Source: Rhizobium sp. CFBP 8762
GTDB taxonomy: Bacteria; Pseudomonadota; Alphaproteobacteria; Rhizobiales; Rhizobiaceae
DNA: 64,000 bases
Assembly (NCBI RefSeq): GCF_014841565.1
Contig: NZ_JACYUD010000005.1
Location: 276,706 to 340,705, forward strand
Reading direction: 5' to 3'
Each line of letters opens with the position of its first letter. Within the stretch, counting starts at the first letter, position 1. The notes below the pieces were generated by a model, which saw only the letters and a program-made list of their open reading frames with translations, had not been told where the DNA came from and made no database searches. Of the stretch, positions 51,918 to 61,638 are shown piece after piece. The translations under genes and the position numbers were made by a program.

Positions 51918-52919
51918 TCAGTCCGGCTGGCCATCGGTGCGGGCGGGATCGGAGCGGATCAAATCGATTTCGTAGATCGTTCGCATCACCGTAAACCGGG
52001 CCGTCAGCGTGGTCAGAACGCCGATGATAATCATGGTGGCAAAAATGCCGAGATAGCCGGTATATCCCATCTGAAACGCGCCAAACAGGGCGGTTGCCTG
52101 ATCGCTTTCAGGCGTTGCCATGCTCCTGCGCTGCCACATATTGGCGATGAAGAAAAACAGTGCAGCCAGTGCGCCGCCTGCGGCAGAGCCCTTGAAGCTG
52201 ATTTTCAAAAAATGCTTTTGAAATTCGGACGCGACGAAATTGGTTTCCGCGCCCACGAAATGCAGCACTTCTACAATGTGCCGGTTGCCGGACAGCGCGC
52301 CGCGCGTTGCAAAAATGACCGTAAGAACCATGGCGGAAAACACCAGCACCAGCACACCGGTGCCAATCAGCGCTGTCGTCTGTGCCATGGCTATGAGCCG
52401 GTCCACCCAGGTGCGGTGATCGTCTAGAATGGCCTGTGGAATGGATTCCGATAGGCTCGCGCGCATAGCGCCGAAATCCGGCGGGGCGGTCTCATCAATG
52501 GTGATGACGATGAGGCGCGGCACGGGCAGATCGTCCAGATTAAGGCCGGGGCCAAGCCATGGCTCCAAAAGGCGGGCGGTGGCAGCGCGGTCCACGATTT
52601 CAGCACTTTTCGTGCCTGCAAATGTCATGGCAATATCGCGGGCGTTGGCCAGCGTATTGTCCATATCCAGATTTTCTTCCGGCTTGATCTGGATGGTGAT
52701 TTCGCGGGAAATCTGGCTTTGCCAGCTTTGCGCCGTGGCGCGCACCATGCTGACGGCCCCAAGCGTGAGGCAGGCAAGAAACGCCATAATAGCAATCACC
52801 AGCATCAGCGCATTGCCGGATACGTTGACCGGCGGCACGATGGGGCCGGTGGGGCGCACACGCATCTCGGGGCGTTTCGGCTGGGTTTCGGTTGGGGCTT
52901 TCCTAGTCATAAATATCAA
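51918..52919 (-). CDS. ftsX: Cell division protein FtsX
   Basis: 333 residues. The layout is that of FtsX: an N-terminal cytoplasmic tail, a first membrane span (LMLVIAIMAFLACLTLGAV), a large periplasmic loop (ITIQIKPEENLDMDNTL and following), then three more spans, the last with FATMIIIGVLTTLTARFTV. It starts 17 bases inside the end of ftsE, so the two genes are coupled. With FtsE it controls peptidoglycan hydrolases in division. Confidence 0.93.
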   Translation of the reverse strand: MIFMTRKAPTETQPKRPEMRVRPTGPIVPPVNVSGNALMLVIAIMAFLACLTLGAVSMVRATAQSWQSQISREITIQIKPEENLDMDNTLANARDIAMTFAGTKSAEIVDRAATARLLEPWLGPGLNLDDLPVPRLIVITIDETAPPDFGAMRASLSESIPQAILDDHRTWVDRLIAMAQTTALIGTGVLVLVFSAMVLTVIFATRGALSGNRHIVEVLHFVGAETNFVASEFQKHFLKISFKGSAAGGALAALFFFIANMWQRRSMATPESDQATALFGAFQMGYTGYLGIFATMIIIGVLTTLTARFTVMRTIYEIDLIRSDPARTDGQPD

Positions 52920-53562
52920 GCCGCCCTTGCGACAGGATCATGCGGCGCGCCTCGACCTGATCCATCAGCGACAGATCGTGCGTTGCGATAATGACGGCTG
53001 TACCGAGCCGGTTCAGTTCCAGAAACAGGTTCAGCAAACGGCGTGCCATCGGCGGATCGACGTTGCCGGTCGGCTCGTCCGCCAATAGAATTTCAGGCCG
53101 GTCGATCAGGGCACGGGCAATGGCGGCACGCTGCTTTTCACCACCGGATAGCACTGGCGGCAGCACGTTCAGCCGTTCGCCAAGCCCTACCCATTTTAGG
53201 AGTTCCAGCACATCCGAGCGATAGGTCGATTCATCCTTGCCGCGCACACGAAGCGGCAGCGCCACATTCTCATAGGTGGTGAGGTGATCGAGCAGGCGAA
53301 AGTCCTGAAACACGATGCCGACGCGGCGGCGCAGCATGGGGAATTCCGTGCGTGAAATGCTGGCGATATCGCGATCGAACATCCGAATCAGGCCGCGTGT
53401 GGGTTGAAGAGACAAAAACAGCAGGCGCAACAGCGTCGTTTTGCCCGCGCCCGAAGGACCGGTCAAAAACTGGAACGATTTTCGCGGGATGTCGAAGGTC
53501 AGGTCACGGAGGATTTCGGGCCCCATGCCATAGCGCAATCCAACATTCTCAAAGTGAATCAA
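52903..53562 (-). CDS. ftsE: Cell division ATP-binding protein FtsE
   Basis: 219 residues if it starts at the TTG at 53562, since the product then begins (M)IHFENVGLRYGMGPEILRD as in other FtsE proteins; an ATG start 21 codons earlier would add an unusual basic tail. Walker A GPSGAGKTTLLRLLFLSL, signature LSGGEKQRAAIARALIDRP and Walker B ILLADEPTGNVDP are intact. It overlaps ftsX. The TTG start is an inference from family length. Confidence 0.93.
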   Translation of the reverse strand: MIHFENVGLRYGMGPEILRDLTFDIPRKSFQFLTGPSGAGKTTLLRLLFLSLQPTRGLIRMFDRDIASISRTEFPMLRRRVGIVFQDFRLLDHLTTYENVALPLRVRGKDESTYRSDVLELLKWVGLGERLNVLPPVLSGGEKQRAAIARALIDRPEILLADEPTGNVDPPMARRLLNLFLELNRLGTAVIIATHDLSLMDQVEARRMILSQGRLDIYD

Positions 53563-53755
53563 TGCGACAATCCGGTTTGATCTTTGCGAGTGCCTTTTAA
53601 CAACATGAAACGCCCGCCTGTCCATGGTGTTATGGCCTATCCGCCCTCATTGTCCTGCAAAAGCGCCGGTTTGAAGGCGATCTTCTGGCGGACAGGGTGC
53701 ATGGCAACGCAGACTGTGGTAAGGGCGGGCCGGTCAAACTGGAGAAGAGCCCCAC

Positions 53756-54301
53756 ATGCCTGTCGTTCGTGGTAAAAATATTGAGCCGTTGTTTACACCC
53801 GAGCAGATTGCGGCGCGCAATGTTGAACTGGCGGAAGAGATCGTGGCAGGCCCGACCAACGATCTTCTGGTGATTTCCATTCTGAAAGGCTCGTTCATTT
53901 TCGCAGCCGATCTTATCCGCTCACTTCACGCGGCGGGACTGGCACCGGAGGTGGAGTTCATCACGCTGTCCAGCTACGGCGCGGGGACAACAGGCCAAAC
54001 GGTGCGCATCATCAAGGATATCGACAGCGACGTCACCGGGCGTGATGTTCTGCTGATCGACGATATTCTGGAATCCGGACGGACCCTGAAATTTGCCCGC
54101 GAGCTGATGTATGAACGCGGCGCGAAAAACGTGACCATTGCTGTTCTTCTGGACAAGAGCGTCAAGCGGCAGACCGATCTGGAAGCCGATTATGTCGGCT
54201 TTGAATGCCCCGACTATTTCGTTGTCGGTTACGGAATGGATGTGGCCTACGCCTTCCGCGAATTGCCGTTTGTCGGTGTTGTCACCGGTGATGCCGAGTA
54301 A
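53756..54301 (+). CDS. hpt: Hypoxanthine phosphoribosyltransferase
   Basis: 181 residues, full length. The PRPP-binding loop VLLIDDILESGRTLKFARE and the early LVISILKGSFIFAADLIR are typical of Hpt. It salvages hypoxanthine and guanine into nucleotides. It starts at an ATG with GGAGAAGAG upstream. Divergent from ftsE. Confidence 0.96.
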   Translation: MPVVRGKNIEPLFTPEQIAARNVELAEEIVAGPTNDLLVISILKGSFIFAADLIRSLHAAGLAPEVEFITLSSYGAGTTGQTVRIIKDIDSDVTGRDVLLIDDILESGRTLKFARELMYERGAKNVTIAVLLDKSVKRQTDLEADYVGFECPDYFVVGYGMDVAYAFRELPFVGVVTGDAE

Positions 54302-54391
54302 GGTCCAGATATTTCCGTTTACGAAAATAAAAGGAAAGTCTGTTTTTGTCTGCCTTATGAACCGGCTTCAACGTCGGAAGTGAGGACCATG

Positions 54392-54748
54392 ATGGCAAAA
54401 ATCCTGATCACCGAAGATGAAGACTCTTTGCGCCGTTTTGTGGCGCGCGCCCTGGCGTTGGATGGCCACGAAACCTTCGAGGCTGCCGATGGTGCCGAGG
54501 GTCTGGCCTGTCTCGAAAACGGCGTTTACGATCTTCTGCTGTCAGATATTCGTATGCCGGTCATGGACGGTATTGCGCTGGCGCACGAGGCGGCTGCGAA
54601 TTTTCCCTCCATGAAAATTTTGCTGATGACCGGTTATGCCGAGCAGCGTGAACGCGCCGATGACCTGATGGAGAAGATCGTCGACGTCGTATCCAAGCCC
54701 TTCAGCTTGCCGGACATTCGCCGCGCGGTGGCGATGGCGCTGACGTAG
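54392..54748 (+). CDS. Single-domain response regulator (CpdR-like)
   Basis: 118 residues from the ATG at 54392 (MAKILITEDEDSL), six bases beyond GAGG; two earlier starts, including a GTG at 54380, are possible. It is a lone receiver domain with the phospho-Asp in LLLSDIRMPVMDG, the acidic pair DED near the start, Thr in MTGYAEQRERADDL and Lys in VVSKPFSLPD. It has no output domain, like CpdR of Caulobacter and rhizobia, which controls proteolysis of cell-cycle proteins. Whether this is CpdR itself or a paralog is open. Confidence 0.85.
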   Translation: MAKILITEDEDSLRRFVARALALDGHETFEAADGAEGLACLENGVYDLLLSDIRMPVMDGIALAHEAAANFPSMKILLMTGYAEQRERADDLMEKIVDVVSKPFSLPDIRRAVAMALT

Positions 54749-54751
54749 AAT

Positions 54752-55192
54752 CTAATCGGACTTGGTTCGCGCCTTCCGAATAGTCCTGCTGCGCTGGATA
54801 AAGGCCTCAATGCTTTCTTTTGGGTATCCAAGCAACGTGCCGTCCAGGCGATGCAAATCGTCGGGTGTAAACAGCTTATGCGCCCGGCCATCCATGCACA
54901 TCTCCGAGATCAGCGCCGACAGCTTGGCTCGCCACTCCTCGCCTGGGAGGCAGTATTGGCGTTGCTCAAATTCGGCACGGGGTCCGTTGCCATCGCCACC
55001 AATGGAATAGCGGCGAACAAACATTAGAATATCACCGCGCTCGACATAGGGCTTAAACGCCGCGTCACCCACATCGTCCGGCGTCATTCCTGGCTCTGAC
55101 GTAAACGTCGCAAACGGCTTGTGGCCCGTCAACATAAGCTCCAGCTCACGATTTTTGTGGGGGCCGATGTGCGCAGTAAACTCAGGAATCAT
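54752..55192 (-). CDS. Hypothetical protein, unknown
   Basis: 146 residues. It starts IPEFTAHIGPHKNRELELML, is soluble and has no membrane segment. Its middle (VRRYSIGGDGNGPRAEFEQ) and its end with TPDDLHRLDGTLLGYPKES are not known to me. It is convergent with the response regulator gene, with 3 bases between the stops. No ribosome-binding site is obvious. The open frame length and base use suggest it is real. Confidence 0.5.
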   Translation of the reverse strand: MIPEFTAHIGPHKNRELELMLTGHKPFATFTSEPGMTPDDVGDAAFKPYVERGDILMFVRRYSIGGDGNGPRAEFEQRQYCLPGEEWRAKLSALISEMCMDGRAHKLFTPDDLHRLDGTLLGYPKESIEAFIQRSRTIRKARTKSD

Positions 55193-55222
55193 AAGTAGAA
55201 CCGTTTATGAGAATTTTCTATA

Positions 55223-57799
55223 TTACCGAATATCCAACAACCGTTCCAGATACTGCCGTTCCACCTCCGGCACTGCACCGCCGAGCTTGCGGCGGATGTC
55301 CTCGAGGATCTGGCGGGCGCGTTGAATGTCAATATCGTCGGGAATATCGTTACTGTCTGCAAAGGCTTCGCCATTGCCGTTGCGGTCTCTCCCTAAGGGA
55401 TCACGGCCATTCTGGCCTTGGCTCTGTTCCCGTCCCACTCCCTGACCTTGGCCTTGGCCGGGGGTCTGCTGCGCCTGACCCTGGCCCCCGCCCTGTCCTT
55501 GCCCCTGCGCCTGCATCTGCTTCACCATGTCCTGCGCGCCCTTGCGCAGCGCTTCCAGTGCGCGGCCCTGTTGACCCTGCGCCTGTTCTCCATCGCCATC
55601 GCCGAGTGAGTCAGCAGCGCTGCCCATTTCCCGTCCGGCATCGGACAGCGACTGGCCGGGTTTCATGCCCATGCCTTCCATGGCTTTGCCAGCTTCATCC
55701 AGTTGTTGTTTCAATGCCTGCTGCTGGCCCTGCAATTTCTTGATAGCGTCCTTCAACTGTTCAGCAGTCATCTGGTCGGCGGGGGATGGTTGATTCTGCT
55801 CCTGCCCAAACAACTCGTTGTCCTCGCCCGTCAGCGGGTCTCCGGTCATCATACGGTCGTTCAGTTGCTGGTTCAGCTTGAACGTTTCGTCCAGCAGCTT
55901 TTGCTGCTGTTGAAGAAGGTTGCCGAGCTTGTCGAGTTGCTGGCGGGCAGGGCTGTTTTGCTGGTTTTGCTGCGGACGCGCCATTTGCAGATTGTTCATC
56001 ATCCGGTTCATTTCAGACAGCAATTTGCGCGCCTCGTCATGGGCACCGGCCTTGGACAGTTCCTCTATGCGTTTCATCATGGCATCGAGATCTTGCTGGC
56101 GCAGCATCTTGCCAGACGGCTGCCCCTGATTAGCCTGCGGGTTTTTGGCGGCCTGCTCGGCCATCGCCTGCATGAACTTGTCCATGGCCGCTTTCAGGTC
56201 CGCCGTCAGTTTGGCGATCTCCTGCTCGGAAGCCCCTTTTTCCAAAGCGTCAGACAGCGCCTGCTGCGCATCCCGCAACTGCTTTTCCGCGTCCGATAGA
56301 TCGCCATTTTCAATACCCATGGCGATCTCCCAGAGGTAGGCAGAGGCTTCGCGCAGCAAGTCGTCATTGCGCGCAAGCTGCATTCGGCTTTTGGCCGATT
56401 GCAGCAGCAGGTAGTGTGTGGTGTTGGGGATGGTTTCTTCCGGACGCAGCATGACCGCATCCGCCAGATCAATGGCGTAGGGGAGATCGTTGGCATTCAA
56501 CGAAAAGACTTGCCGCTGTTCGGCAACCGACGCCGCCAAGGGCTCGGTGAAAATCCGGGCGGGCATGATCATCTCACGCGTTTCACTGCGCCCTTCCTGC
56601 CCGGCGCTGTCCTTGGCAACCAGCGTAATGGCCACGCGTTTGCCGGACAGCGGATGGTCGCTAAGGTTTCGGCTGCTCAAACCCTTGACCGGGCCCTTAA
56701 CTTCGCGGCCATTGCTGCGGGGCAGGTCCAGTTTGTATTGCGGCAGCGGGTAAAGCGGGCGCGCATCTTTGGGCGGGGTATCGAGCGGCACAATATCGGC
56801 CATGGCGGAGGCGAGGGCATAATCATCCTTGGCCGTAAAGCCAATTTCCAGCGCGCCGTTGACGGTCGGCTTCGGTTCGCCTTCAAACGCGATGACGGGA
56901 GCAGCGTCTTTCGTAATGGAAATCGGCCATTGCTGGCCGTTGAGGGTGAGAGTGCCGTTATCGGTCAGGGTAAACTGGTGGGCGTCCTTGACGGCCTCTG
57001 TAGCAATGACATCCGTATCCGTGCCGTCACTGCCTCGAAATGTGACGGCCGATTTTGCGCCGTCGCCGGAAAAGCGCACGCTGAGAATGCTGGACTCAGG
57101 CACTGTAATTGCCTGATCTCCAGGTTTCTGACTGGTCAAAAACACGGGCGGGCGCCCGGTATAGGCTGGCGGCGTAATCCATGCGTCGAGGCGCATGCCT
57201 GCAAGGTTACGCGCCTGACCATTGAACGTTACAACATCCGCCAATGTGCCCGCACGGTTGGAGCCGGAAAAAGCAAATGCAATAAACACCAGCAGCACTG
57301 GTACACTGCGCAACGCGTAACGGTCATGGCAGGCGATGTCAGGCTGCGGCAATCCTGTTTCCAGCCTGCCGATTTTCGCGGCCATGCGGGCGCGATGCTC
57401 TTTCCACAGGGCCAGCCCGAATGCGTCCGACACCGCTGGCCGGTCTGCCTGCACCTGCAAAGCCTGATGTGTCAGTCCATTGCGGCTTTCCAGCAGCCGG
57501 TCAGCCGCGTGGGCATCCGGCCACCGAAGGTGTCGCAGAGGCAGAAGGCTGACGATAAGCGCCACCAAAAACCCGACCGCGAGCGCAATATGCAGTGCAA
57601 ATGGTAGTGCACGAAACAGCCCGAACCAGGCGGCGGATACAAACAGAAGCACTATACATAGCGGCCACAATAGCGCAGGCGCGAGCGCTTCCAGCAGCAG
57701 CACCGTGCGGGCAACCGCACGTTTCCAGCCAAGGCGTCCAAATGCTGTCTCGTCTCGTTGCATGCGTCTTTTCCGTTTCGGTTTCGCACACTCTACCAT
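55223..57799 (-). CDS. DUF4175 (TIGR02302) membrane protein
   Basis: 858 residues. Two or three membrane spans near the start (LLEALAPALLWPLCIVLLFV, IALAVGFLVALIVSLLPL) and one around residue 170 (VPVLLVFIAFAFSG) precede a long, charged, helical part (residues about 480-720) with low-complexity Gln-rich stretches, then a Gln/Gly-rich tail (QGQGQGGGQGQAQQTPGQGQ) and a C-terminal end with DDIDIQRARQILEDIRRKLG. It matches the TIGR02302/DUF4175 family, found next to lysA in Hyphomicrobiales. Function unknown. An internal start 12 codons in is possible. Confidence 0.8.
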   Translation of the reverse strand: MVECAKPKRKRRMQRDETAFGRLGWKRAVARTVLLLEALAPALLWPLCIVLLFVSAAWFGLFRALPFALHIALAVGFLVALIVSLLPLRHLRWPDAHAADRLLESRNGLTHQALQVQADRPAVSDAFGLALWKEHRARMAAKIGRLETGLPQPDIACHDRYALRSVPVLLVFIAFAFSGSNRAGTLADVVTFNGQARNLAGMRLDAWITPPAYTGRPPVFLTSQKPGDQAITVPESSILSVRFSGDGAKSAVTFRGSDGTDTDVIATEAVKDAHQFTLTDNGTLTLNGQQWPISITKDAAPVIAFEGEPKPTVNGALEIGFTAKDDYALASAMADIVPLDTPPKDARPLYPLPQYKLDLPRSNGREVKGPVKGLSSRNLSDHPLSGKRVAITLVAKDSAGQEGRSETREMIMPARIFTEPLAASVAEQRQVFSLNANDLPYAIDLADAVMLRPEETIPNTTHYLLLQSAKSRMQLARNDDLLREASAYLWEIAMGIENGDLSDAEKQLRDAQQALSDALEKGASEQEIAKLTADLKAAMDKFMQAMAEQAAKNPQANQGQPSGKMLRQQDLDAMMKRIEELSKAGAHDEARKLLSEMNRMMNNLQMARPQQNQQNSPARQQLDKLGNLLQQQQKLLDETFKLNQQLNDRMMTGDPLTGEDNELFGQEQNQPSPADQMTAEQLKDAIKKLQGQQQALKQQLDEAGKAMEGMGMKPGQSLSDAGREMGSAADSLGDGDGEQAQGQQGRALEALRKGAQDMVKQMQAQGQGQGGGQGQAQQTPGQGQGQGVGREQSQGQNGRDPLGRDRNGNGEAFADSNDIPDDIDIQRARQILEDIRRKLGGAVPEVERQYLERLLDIR

Positions 57800-57830
57800 T
57801 CTTTATGGCGAAGACGAGGACGGGTGGCGC

Positions 57831-59108
57831 TTATTCTGCCGTCTCCAGCCATTGCGGCACACTATCGAGCGCAATCAAGTCATCGTAGCTTGGCCGCTTG
57901 CGGATAACGTGAAACTGATCTCCGTTGACCAGAACCTCGGGCACAAGCAGGCGCGTATTGTAGGTGCCGGACTGCACTGCGCCATAGGCCCCGGCAGAGC
58001 CGACTGCAATCAGGTCGCCGGGTTTCGGCATCGCCATTTCGCGATCCAGCGCCAGATAATCGCCTGTCTCACAGACAGGGCCGACAATATCCGCCGTAAT
58101 GCGCGGAGCATTGGCAGCAGAAATGCGAACGGGGTGAATTTCGTGATAGGCTTCGTAGAGTGTCGGGCGGATGAGATCGTTCATTGCGCCATCGACAATC
58201 ACGAAGGTCTTCGTGTCGCTGTCTTTCACATAGATGACTTCGGTGACGAGGATACCGGCATTGCCGACGATCAGGCGACCGGGCTCCATGATCAGCTTGC
58301 AATCCAGCCCGCGTAATTGCTCGCGCACAACCTGCGCATAGGCATCGGGCAGCGGCGGCGGGTTGTTGTCGTCCTTGTAGGGAATGCCGAGACCACCGCC
58401 GATGTCCACATGGGCAATGGTATGGCCATCGGCGCGCAAGGTTTCAACCAGTTCCTTCAACAGGCGGAAGGCATCCTCAAAAGGCTGCAAATCCGTGATC
58501 TGGCTACCGATATGCATATCGATGCCGCTGACCTTTATGCCGGGCAGCGTGGCGGCGTGGGCATAGACTGCGCGGGCGCGCTCCCAGGAAATGCCGAACT
58601 TGTTTTCTTTCTTGCCGGTGGAAATCTTGGCATGGGTCCTGGCGTCCACATCCGGGTTGATGCGGAAGGAAACCGGGGCGTTTTTACCGGCGCGCACGGC
58701 GCGCTGGTTCAGAATTTCCAGTTCCGGCTCCGACTCGATGTTGAAGCAGTAAATGCCAGCGTCCAGCGCAAAATCCATTTCGCGAACGGTCTTGCCAACG
58801 CCGGAAAACAAGATGCGCGATGCAGGAATGCCCGCTTTCAGCGCGCGTCGCAACTCACCTTCGGAAACCACATCCACGCCCGCGCCGAGCTGTCCCAACG
58901 TCGCAAGAACGGCCTGATTGGAATTGGCCTTCATGGCGTAGCAGACCATGCTGTCCACATCGGCAAAGGCCTGAGAGAAAACGCGGTAGTGGCGCGTGAG
59001 CGTGGCTGTGGAGTAACAATAGAACGGTGTGCCAACGGCGCGCGCAATATCTGGCACGGGCACATCTTCAGCGTAGAGAACACCGTCGCGGTAGTTGAAG
59101 TGGTTCAC
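57831..59108 (-). CDS. lysA: Diaminopimelate decarboxylase
   Basis: 425 residues, the normal length. The PLP-lysine is in VCYAMKANSNQAVLATL near residue 58; further features are DIGGGLGIPYKDDNNPP, EPGRLIVGNAGILVTEV and GPVCETGDYLA, as in LysA. It makes lysine from meso-diaminopimelate, the last step. It follows a small lipoprotein gene by 12 bases and precedes the DUF4175 gene in the same direction. Confidence 0.97.
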   Translation of the reverse strand: MNHFNYRDGVLYAEDVPVPDIARAVGTPFYCYSTATLTRHYRVFSQAFADVDSMVCYAMKANSNQAVLATLGQLGAGVDVVSEGELRRALKAGIPASRILFSGVGKTVREMDFALDAGIYCFNIESEPELEILNQRAVRAGKNAPVSFRINPDVDARTHAKISTGKKENKFGISWERARAVYAHAATLPGIKVSGIDMHIGSQITDLQPFEDAFRLLKELVETLRADGHTIAHVDIGGGLGIPYKDDNNPPPLPDAYAQVVREQLRGLDCKLIMEPGRLIVGNAGILVTEVIYVKDSDTKTFVIVDGAMNDLIRPTLYEAYHEIHPVRISAANAPRITADIVGPVCETGDYLALDREMAMPKPGDLIAVGSAGAYGAVQSGTYNTRLLVPEVLVNGDQFHVIRKRPSYDDLIALDSVPQWLETAE

Positions 59109-59120
59109 GGCAGTACCTGA

Positions 59121-59312
59121 TTATAAAAGAGGGTCGAGAAAGAACGGCCTGTTATCCGGGTCCACCTGTTTGGGCTGGCCGGTGACCTTGTCGATGACCG
59201 TAACCGGCTTTGCCGGTGGCACATCCAGCGGGCCCTTACGGCCGCAACCAGCTACCGTGGCAGCAAGGGCTGCCAGCACAAGAGTCCAAGCGACGGTTTT
59301 GCGAAAGCTCAT
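59121..59312 (-). CDS. Small lipoprotein, LptM-like
   Basis: 63 residues. It has a lipoprotein signal (MSFRKTVAWTLVLAALAATVAGC), followed by GRKGPLDVPPAKPVTVIDKV and a short tail. A Cys-Gly-x-Lys-Gly-Pro-Leu opening after the lipid site is the feature of the LptM (YifL) family, which helps LptD mature in the outer membrane. It lies 12 bases ahead of lysA, its usual position in proteobacteria. Confidence 0.85.
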   Translation of the reverse strand: MSFRKTVAWTLVLAALAATVAGCGRKGPLDVPPAKPVTVIDKVTGQPKQVDPDNRPFFLDPLL

Positions 59313-59325
59313 GTGCAGGTTCCTT

Positions 59326-59476
59326 CCGGTCGAATTATGCTCACATTGTTTATATGCATGAAGGTGGTGTTACAGCATATTCCGACCGGAGTGAAACGAG
59401 GGTCGATAAGAATATGCTTAATATTATAAGGGCCAGAGCGCCGATCTGATTCAATCAGATCGCAAAACACTCTGGT
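59326..59476. repeat. Composite hairpin repeat, copy E, overlapping the end of argH
   Basis: The first hairpin (59374-59418) has arms AGCATATTCCGACC and GGTCG-ATAAG-AATATGCT. A partial extra arm (CCGGTCGAATTATGCT at 59326-59341) is its complement and lies further left. After an A/T linker the second hairpin runs CCAGAG to CTCTGG, with the perfect core CGATCTGATT-C-AATCAGATCG at 59442-59462. The last 22 bases of argH, including its stop codon, lie in this second hairpin. Confidence 0.65.
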
Positions 59477-60872
59477 CTGCAAGCTTTGCACGCCACCATG
59501 AAATCTGTTCACGCACACGAACCGGTGCGGTGCCGCCAAAACTCAAGCGGCTGGCAACGGAGGCTTCCACGGTGAGCACGGAAAAGACCTGATCCGTAAT
59601 ATCCGGGTGAATGCTCCGCAGGTCGTCGAGGGTGAGGGCAGAAAGGTCGCAACTCTTCTGCTCGGCCAATGCCACGGCACGGCCAGTCACATGGTGAGCA
59701 TCGCGGAAGGCAAGGCCTGCTTCGCGCACCAGCCAATCGGCAAGATCGGTGGCGGTCGAGTAGCCGGACCCGGCAGCAGCCTTCATCCGCTCCACATTCA
59801 CGGTGAGATCACGCACCATGCCGGTCATCGCAGCGAGCGCCAGTTCCAGACTTTCGGCACTGTCGAAAACCTGCTCCTTGTCTTCCTGCATATCTTTTGA
59901 ATAGGCAAGCGGAAGACCCTTCATGACCGTCAACAGCGCAATCAACGAGCCGTTGATACGGCCCGTCTTGGCGCGCACAAGCTCTGCGGCATCAGGGTTT
60001 TTCTTCTGCGGCATGATGGACGAGCCGGTGGAGAACGCATCTGACAGGCGCACAAATCCGAATTGCGGCGTGGACCAGATGACGATTTCTTCCGCCAGCC
60101 GTGACAGGTGCGTGGCCGAAATGGACGCAATCGACAGAAACTCCAGCGCGAAATCACGGTCTGACACCGTGTCGATGGAATTGCGGGTCGGCTCGCGAAA
60201 ACCCAGCGCCGATGCCGTCATATGGCGATCAATCGGAAAGCCGGTGCCAGCAAGCGCCGCGGCACCAATGGGGCATTCATCCAGCCGGGTGATAGCGTCG
60301 CGCACGCGGGACAGGTCGCGGCCAAACATTTCTACGTACGCCATGCAATGATGGCCGAAGGTGACCGGCTGTGCCGTCTGCAAATGGGTGAAGCCGGGCA
60401 TGACGGTGTCTGCGTGCTCGTCCGCACGGTCCAAGAACGCGGCAATCAGGCCGGTGAGCGCGGCCTGTGTGCGTGCCAGTTCGTCTTTCACCCAGAGGCG
60501 GAAATCGAGCGCAACCTGATCGTTGCGAGAGCGGGCGGTGTGCAGGCGCCCTGCGGCAGGGCCGATCAATGTCGCCAGCCGCGCCTCCACATTCATGTGA
60601 ATGTCTTCCAGACGGCGGGAGAACTCGAAATTTCCGCTTTCGATTTCGCTGCGAATGGTCGTCAGACCGTTGACGATCTGGTCGCGATCCTCCGTCGTGA
60701 TAATGCCTTGCGCGGCGAGCATGGTGGCGTGGGCAATGGAGCCGCGAATATCTTCACTGAAAAGTTTCTTGTCGAAGCCGATCGAGGCATTTATCTCCTC
60801 CATGATGGCTGCCGGACCGGACGCGAAGCGACCACCCCACATCTGGTTTGAGGATTTGCTGCCGTCGACCAT
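59451..60872 (-). CDS. argH: Argininosuccinate lyase
   Basis: 473 residues from the ATG at 60872 ([20 protein letters not shown]), the usual ArgH opening; the frame is open to 61106 but overlaps tlpA. The fumarase-family signature [20 protein letters not shown] is near residue 285, with [20 protein letters not shown] and [16 protein letters not shown] upstream. It splits argininosuccinate to arginine and fumarate. Divergent from tlpA, with about 45 bases between. The end lies in a repeat hairpin. Confidence 0.97.
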   Translation of the reverse strand: MVDGSKSSNQMWGGRFASGPAAIMEEINASIGFDKKLFSEDIRGSIAHATMLAAQGIITTEDRDQIVNGLTTIRSEIESGNFEFSRRLEDIHMNVEARLATLIGPAAGRLHTARSRNDQVALDFRLWVKDELARTQAALTGLIAAFLDRADEHADTVMPGFTHLQTAQPVTFGHHCMAYVEMFGRDLSRVRDAITRLDECPIGAAALAGTGFPIDRHMTASALGFREPTRNSIDTVSDRDFALEFLSIASISATHLSRLAEEIVIWSTPQFGFVRLSDAFSTGSSIMPQKKNPDAAELVRAKTGRINGSLIALLTVMKGLPLAYSKDMQEDKEQVFDSAESLELALAAMTGMVRDLTVNVERMKAAAGSGYSTATDLADWLVREAGLAFRDAHHVTGRAVALAEQKSCDLSALTLDDLRSIHPDITDQVFSVLTVEASVASRLSFGGTAPVRVREQISWWRAKLADQSVLRSD

Positions 60873-60917
60873 GTTGAATGCCCCCAAAACCGAAAAAACC
60901 GTGACAGAGAGAAGACT

Positions 60918-61610
60918 ATGACAGAACAAAAGACCCGCCGCCTTTCGCCTGTCACACTGATAGCGATTGCCGCCCTTGCGGGCATCGTCGCCGGTGCGGT
61001 GGGGGTATACTTGAAGGCAGGTGGGTCTGGCAATGCTGAGGCACCAATTGCAGCGAATGAAGTTCAAGGTGTGAAGGCTTGCGAAGGCTCGGTTGCAAAA
61101 GCACAATCGCTACTGCCCTTTTCCAGGGGGCAGGTGGCGGCGATGGCCCCAGTCGACACGCCGCGACAATTGCCGAAGCTGACGTTCAAGGGTGCAGATG
61201 GCGCCGACCACGCCCTGCAAAGCTTTGCCGGAAAAACGGTACTGTTCAATCTGTGGGCCACGTGGTGCGTGCCGTGTCGGGAGGAAATGCCCGCGTTGAA
61301 CGCTCTTCAAAAGACGTTGGGGAGTGAGGGCGGCGGGGACAAATTTCAGGTGGTTGCCGTCAACATCGACACGGGTGGCGATGACAATCCCAAGCAGTTT
61401 TTGGAGCAAACCGGGGTAGACGCGCTGGGGTTCTATCGCGATTCCAGCATGGGCGTCTTTAACGAGTTGAAGAAAGAGGGGCTGGCGCTGGGTCTACCCG
61501 TCACGCTGCTGTTTGACGACAAGGGCTGCCTGCTTGCCTCTATGAACGGACCCGCCGCGTGGGACAGTGAGGATGGCAAGGCCATGGTGAAAGCTGCTGC
61601 GGGTCTTTAG
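60918..61610 (+). CDS. tlpA: Thiol:disulfide interchange protein TlpA
   Basis: 230 residues. A membrane anchor near the start ([21 protein letters not shown]) precedes a periplasmic thioredoxin-like domain with the active site [18 protein letters not shown] at about residue 118, a cis-Pro in [14 protein letters not shown] and a family-type insert. It keeps periplasmic cysteines reduced, for example for cytochrome c oxidase assembly. Divergent from argH, an arrangement shared with other Hyphomicrobiales. Confidence 0.93.
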   Translation: MTEQKTRRLSPVTLIAIAALAGIVAGAVGVYLKAGGSGNAEAPIAANEVQGVKACEGSVAKAQSLLPFSRGQVAAMAPVDTPRQLPKLTFKGADGADHALQSFAGKTVLFNLWATWCVPCREEMPALNALQKTLGSEGGGDKFQVVAVNIDTGGDDNPKQFLEQTGVDALGFYRDSSMGVFNELKKEGLALGLPVTLLFDDKGCLLASMNGPAAWDSEDGKAMVKAAAGL

Positions 61611-61638
61611 ACCGATCTTCGATCTAAGATAATCAGAT

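Noticed and set aside
56399..57607. Rightward 402-residue frame opposite the DUF4175 gene
   Set aside because: No start signal and no family; antisense to a recognisable gene.
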